Position numbers and translations under genes: made by a program. Shown one piece after another: positions 6,935 to 9,516 of a stretch of 9,516 nucleotides of DNA (positions are counted from its first letter, which is position 1; each line of letters starts with the position of its first letter). This DNA comes from Flavobacteriales bacterium (GTDB taxonomy: Bacteria; Bacteroidota; Bacteroidia; Flavobacteriales; BACL11). The stretch spans positions 6,314 to 15,829 of the forward strand of contig PBVH01000034.1 of assembly GCA_002728175.1 (NCBI GenBank), in the 5' to 3' direction. Below the pieces are notes generated by a model. It searched no databases. It was not told the DNA's origin and was given only the letters and a program-made list of their open reading frames with translations.

Positions 6935-9007
6935 TTATTCAATAATAATTCTTTTTTCGACTATTCCATTTTCGTATATGAACAATAATGGTTTATTTTT
7001 TCTTTTATTAGAACCAATTCCATTAAAATCAACAATTTTAGTTAATTTGGTATTTTTTATAGATTCACTTATAGAAGATACAAAAACAAATACCGGAAAT
7101 GATATTGTATCACCAATACATCCATCAGTATTTGTTTCAACAACTCTAATATTTTTATCACCAAATGCACCAAAACCAAATTCAATTGTAATAGCATTAG
7201 TATTATTACCAGACACTATATTGGCAGAATTACTAATAATCCAATTATAAGTTGAACCAACTGTAGGACTAACTGAATAGGTGTTTTGTTGAAATTGCAC
7301 CGGATATTGAGATCCGTTAATAGCTGATGTATTAACAGCATTATTGACTGTAAAAGCTTGAGCAGAAGAACCATTACATCCAGACGAATCAACAACGTCT
7401 ACTGTAAAACTTCCAAGTGTATCGACTACAATTTGTTGTGTTGTTTCTCCTGTACTCCATAGAAATGAAGAGTAATTTCCAGCATCAAGAACAACTTGAC
7501 CAGAAGGGTTACAAAGTAGAGAATCGCCAAATGTTGTAATATTTACATTAAAAGCACCTGTTCCGGGAACAATAGATAAAGGTGAATTTATTGAACTAGC
7601 AGTGCAACCAGTAGGATAAACTACTTCACAATGATAACTTCCTGCATTAGTGGCTACAAAATTTTGTTGAGTTCCTAACCACTGCATTATACCGTTATTA
7701 AACCATTGATAAGATGCAAATCCTGGAGGTGCACTTAGTGTTACAGAACCATTACAAAGTGAAAATCCAGTTGTTGATGTTATAATATCCTGTGGAGAGA
7801 TATCAATAGTTGTAACACCTGAAGTTCCAGTACAACCGTTACCATCAGTTACAGTTAAACTATAATTACCTGTTTGTATTGTTGAGATTGAAGGCGTTAT
7901 TGCTCCATTACTCCATAGATATTGATTAAAACCAGCTGGACCTTCTATTAAAACAGTATCTCCTTGACAAATAAAAACTGAATCAGAAGTTGATAAAGTC
8001 ACAGGAATAGTATTTTGATATATTTGAACAGGTGGTGATTGACAAGTTTGCCCATTAGTATTAGTAACAGTAACAAAATAAGTTCCAGGGTTGGAAACTG
8101 TAATTGATGAAGTTGTTAACCCTCCATTCCACAAATATGAACTAAAACTGTTTGAAACACTCAATACCAATGGTCCACTACAAAGCGAAACACCACTACT
8201 ATTTATTGATGTATTAACAACATTAATTGTTACAGTGTCAGAATAAATGTTGCCATTACACTCTAGAACTGCTAAAATATCTGTAGTTTGATTAGGAGAA
8301 AAATAAATTGAATCTCCAGACCCAATATTTTGTCCATTTGACAGATCATACCAACTTGCACCTGAACCGTAATGTATTTTGATTAATGGATCTCGTGGAT
8401 TGTTCACTGGACTTGGAAAATTCCCTCCGTGACCAGTGGTAATTGTTAATAAATTGTTACTACCACAAGGCGTAACTCCAGGAACAGAACCTGCTGTTGC
8501 TGTTGAATATGAAACAGTAGTATTTCCTCCCACATAAAAACCATAAGTTGCCCCGGCAGGTATTACTACTGGAGTGATTGATATTTTAGCAGAATAAAGC
8601 GGATTTGTTGCTGTTGCTCCAGCAGGTAAATTAATTGGAACGGCTGTAGCTACTTGAGTCCATCCTGTATTTGATGTCATTACAGGAAGATAATCTCCAG
8701 GGTAATACCATATATCCATATTAATTGCACCTGAATATGAATATGTACCTTGTGAAAAACCATTTATAGTAACATCTCCAGCAGAATTATTGATTACATT
8801 GAACATTGCTCCAGAGGATCCATTCGAACTTCCATTAGCTAAAGAGGCAAGACTATCAATTGCTCCTGTACATGCTGTAGCTGGTCCGGATGTAATTGCA
8901 ATTAGTTGTACTGAATCTGATAAACAAATACTTTGATTAGGCCCAATGTTAATTTGTGAACTAGAAAAGAAAGGGAGAAACAAAAAAATGTAAATAAATT
9001 TTTTCAT
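6935..9007 (-). CDS. Secreted multidomain Ig/PKD-like repeat surface protein with a short T9SS-like C-terminal tail
   Basis: The 690-aa product has a signal peptide (MKKFIYIFLFLPFFSSSQ, about 1-18). It opens like an Ig/PKD-type unit (GPNQSICLSDSVQL), but residues about 36-215 hold a Gly/Ala/Thr-rich block with MFNV at 68-71 and a GFYVGG stretch at 156-161. Residues about 216-262 (ASWYDL...) resume an Ig-like fold. Four further repeats of about 70-80 residues follow, marked by C276, C347, C418 and C499, with cores such as YLWSNG and GNYSLTVTDGNGC. A PKD-like unit around 570-640 comes next (STYNWIISN..., C630). The last 45 residues read VDFNG..., then PLLFIYENGIVEKRIIIE. I take this as a short variant sorting signal for T9SS. 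No enzymatic motif is visible; adhesion or matrix formation is the likely role. The ATG overlaps the stop of the upstream gene. Confidence 0.82.
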   Translation of the reverse strand: MKKFIYIFLFLPFFSSSQINIGPNQSICLSDSVQLIAITSGPATACTGAIDSLASLANGSSNGSSGAMFNVINNSAGDVTINGFSQGTYSYSGAINMDIWYYPGDYLPVMTSNTGWTQVATAVPINLPAGATATNPLYSAKISITPVVIPAGATYGFYVGGNTTVSYSTATAGSVPGVTPCGSNNLLTITTGHGGNFPSPVNNPRDPLIKIHYGSGASWYDLSNGQNIGSGDSIYFSPNQTTDILAVLECNGNIYSDTVTINVVNTSINSSGVSLCSGPLVLSVSNSFSSYLWNGGLTTSSITVSNPGTYFVTVTNTNGQTCQSPPVQIYQNTIPVTLSTSDSVFICQGDTVLIEGPAGFNQYLWSNGAITPSISTIQTGNYSLTVTDGNGCTGTSGVTTIDISPQDIITSTTGFSLCNGSVTLSAPPGFASYQWFNNGIMQWLGTQQNFVATNAGSYHCEVVYPTGCTASSINSPLSIVPGTGAFNVNITTFGDSLLCNPSGQVVLDAGNYSSFLWSTGETTQQIVVDTLGSFTVDVVDSSGCNGSSAQAFTVNNAVNTSAINGSQYPVQFQQNTYSVSPTVGSTYNWIISNSANIVSGNNTNAITIEFGFGAFGDKNIRVVETNTDGCIGDTISFPVFVFVSSISESIKNTKLTKIVDFNGIGSNKRKNKPLLFIYENGIVEKRIIIE
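9004..9007 (-). other. ATGA start/stop overlap of two surface-protein genes
   Basis: The TGA stop of the right-hand gene (9006-9004) and the ATG of the 690-aa gene (9007-9005) share bases in the sequence ATGA. Such overlaps usually mean one mRNA and coupled translation by terminating ribosomes, which fits two exported proteins made together. No separate ribosome-binding site is seen upstream of the ATG. Confidence 0.85.
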
Positions 9008-9516
9008 TTTAAAATAATTTTCTTTTCTACAGTTCCATCATCATATATATAAATTGAAGGCCTAAAATAACTAATATTTGAAATTGATGTTAAATCTATT
9101 ATTTCAATAAGATTTTTCTGAGTAAAAAAATTATTGGTTGTCGTTGATGTGCTTAATACACTAAAATTATCAAACCAAATTTTATCACTTCTAGTAATTG
9201 TATATTTACAATATACACCAAAATAATTTGAACTTGTAACACTTAAATCAAGAGCATTACCCTGACTAAAAAATAAGCCATTAGTATCTAAAAAAAGTTC
9301 CCAGTTACCAAGGTCATCCCTTGTTACTTTGATTTTAACATTTGGGTTATTGGTTACTAAACCGTCTACTCCATCAATTATCTTATTATGATTAGTTCCA
9401 TTTTGAACATACAAACTCACTTCATCGACATCACCACTTTGCCCACCTACTTTGACATATACCGCATCTGTATTGTTGAAATCGGTTGTTGAAGACGCAA
9501 GATAAACTTTACCAAA
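9004..9516 (-). CDS. Exported protein, C-terminal fragment, with LamG-like domain end and short T9SS-like tail
   Basis: The frame is open from the window edge (9516) to a TGA at 9006-9004, giving 170 residues of a longer protein. A GTG at 9420 is an internal valine, not a start, because coding continues upstream as FGKVYLASSTTDF...YVKVGGQSGDVDE. The motifs DEVSLYVQNGT, KIIDGVDG, VKIKVTRDDLGNWELFLDT and SSNYFGVYCKYT...KIWFDNFSV match a concanavalin/LamG-like beta-sandwich that I have seen in Bacteroidota surface proteins, often in front of lamin-tail domains. Here it is followed directly by about 37 residues ending SIYIYDDGTVEKKIILK, the same tail type as in the 690-aa neighbour. I infer an exported, T9SS-dependent surface protein. 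Its N-terminus, size and other domains cannot be seen. Confidence 0.8.
   Translation of the reverse strand, partial: FGKVYLASSTTDFNNTDAVYVKVGGQSGDVDEVSLYVQNGTNHNKIIDGVDGLVTNNPNVKIKVTRDDLGNWELFLDTNGLFFSQGNALDLSVTSSNYFGVYCKYTITRSDKIWFDNFSVLSTSTTTNNFFTQKNLIEIIDLTSISNISYFRPSIYIYDDGTVEKKIILK

Noticed and set aside
6924..7250. Plus-strand 108-codon open frame.
   Set aside because: It lies opposite the 690-aa surface-protein gene, which has clear domain structure; this frame has no recognisable family features and is a shadow.
9004..9420. A complete small protein starting at the GTG at 9420.
   Set aside because: The frame continues open to the window edge, and the upstream translation (FGKVYLASS..., YVKVGGQ) belongs to the same beta-sandwich domain, so the gene is a fragment of a larger one.

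Overview
The window is strongly AT-rich, and its content points to a bacterium of the Bacteroidota, most likely a Flavobacteriales-type (possibly marine) lineage. Four things support this: secreted proteins with type IX secretion (T9SS) C-terminal signals, SprB-like adhesin repeats, promoter-like TAnnTTTG elements, and a UvrA in which the usual CPxC pair near residue 121 reads SPIS, a form I associate with this phylum.

Left part (1-3433): housekeeping genes. The window opens inside the 5' end of an ECF-type sigma-70 factor gene on the minus strand (1-125). A 157-base divergent intergenic region follows. It holds two mirror-image TAATTTTG boxes that can be read as back-to-back promoters. Next comes a complete uvrA (283-3021, plus strand, TTG start), the damage-recognition ATPase of nucleotide excision repair. 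It converges, with only four bases between stop codons, on ruvX/yqgF (3026-3433, minus strand), a RuvC-fold nuclease implicated in 16S rRNA maturation.

Right part (3468-9516): a same-strand run of three genes for exported cell-surface proteins, read right to left toward ruvX. First is the 3' end of a gene cut by the window edge (9004-9516). It overlaps by ATGA a 690-aa protein with Ig/PKD-like repeats (6935-9007). That is followed after 62 bases by an 1134-aa SprB-repeat adhesin (3468-6872), and ruvX starts 34 bases after it. All three look like T9SS cargo, but with two kinds of tail. The 1134-aa protein has a canonical type A sorting domain (YPNP...DILGK...). The other two end in a short, different tail built around 'Y-[DE]-[DN]-G-x-V-E-K-[KR]-I-I'.

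I found no CRISPR array, tRNA, rRNA, insertion sequence or phage gene. The parts most worth a second look are the alternative short sorting tail carried by two translationally coupled genes, the paired loss of two cysteine pairs in UvrA, and the symmetric divergent promoter region. I see no clear evidence of a wholly new biological system.
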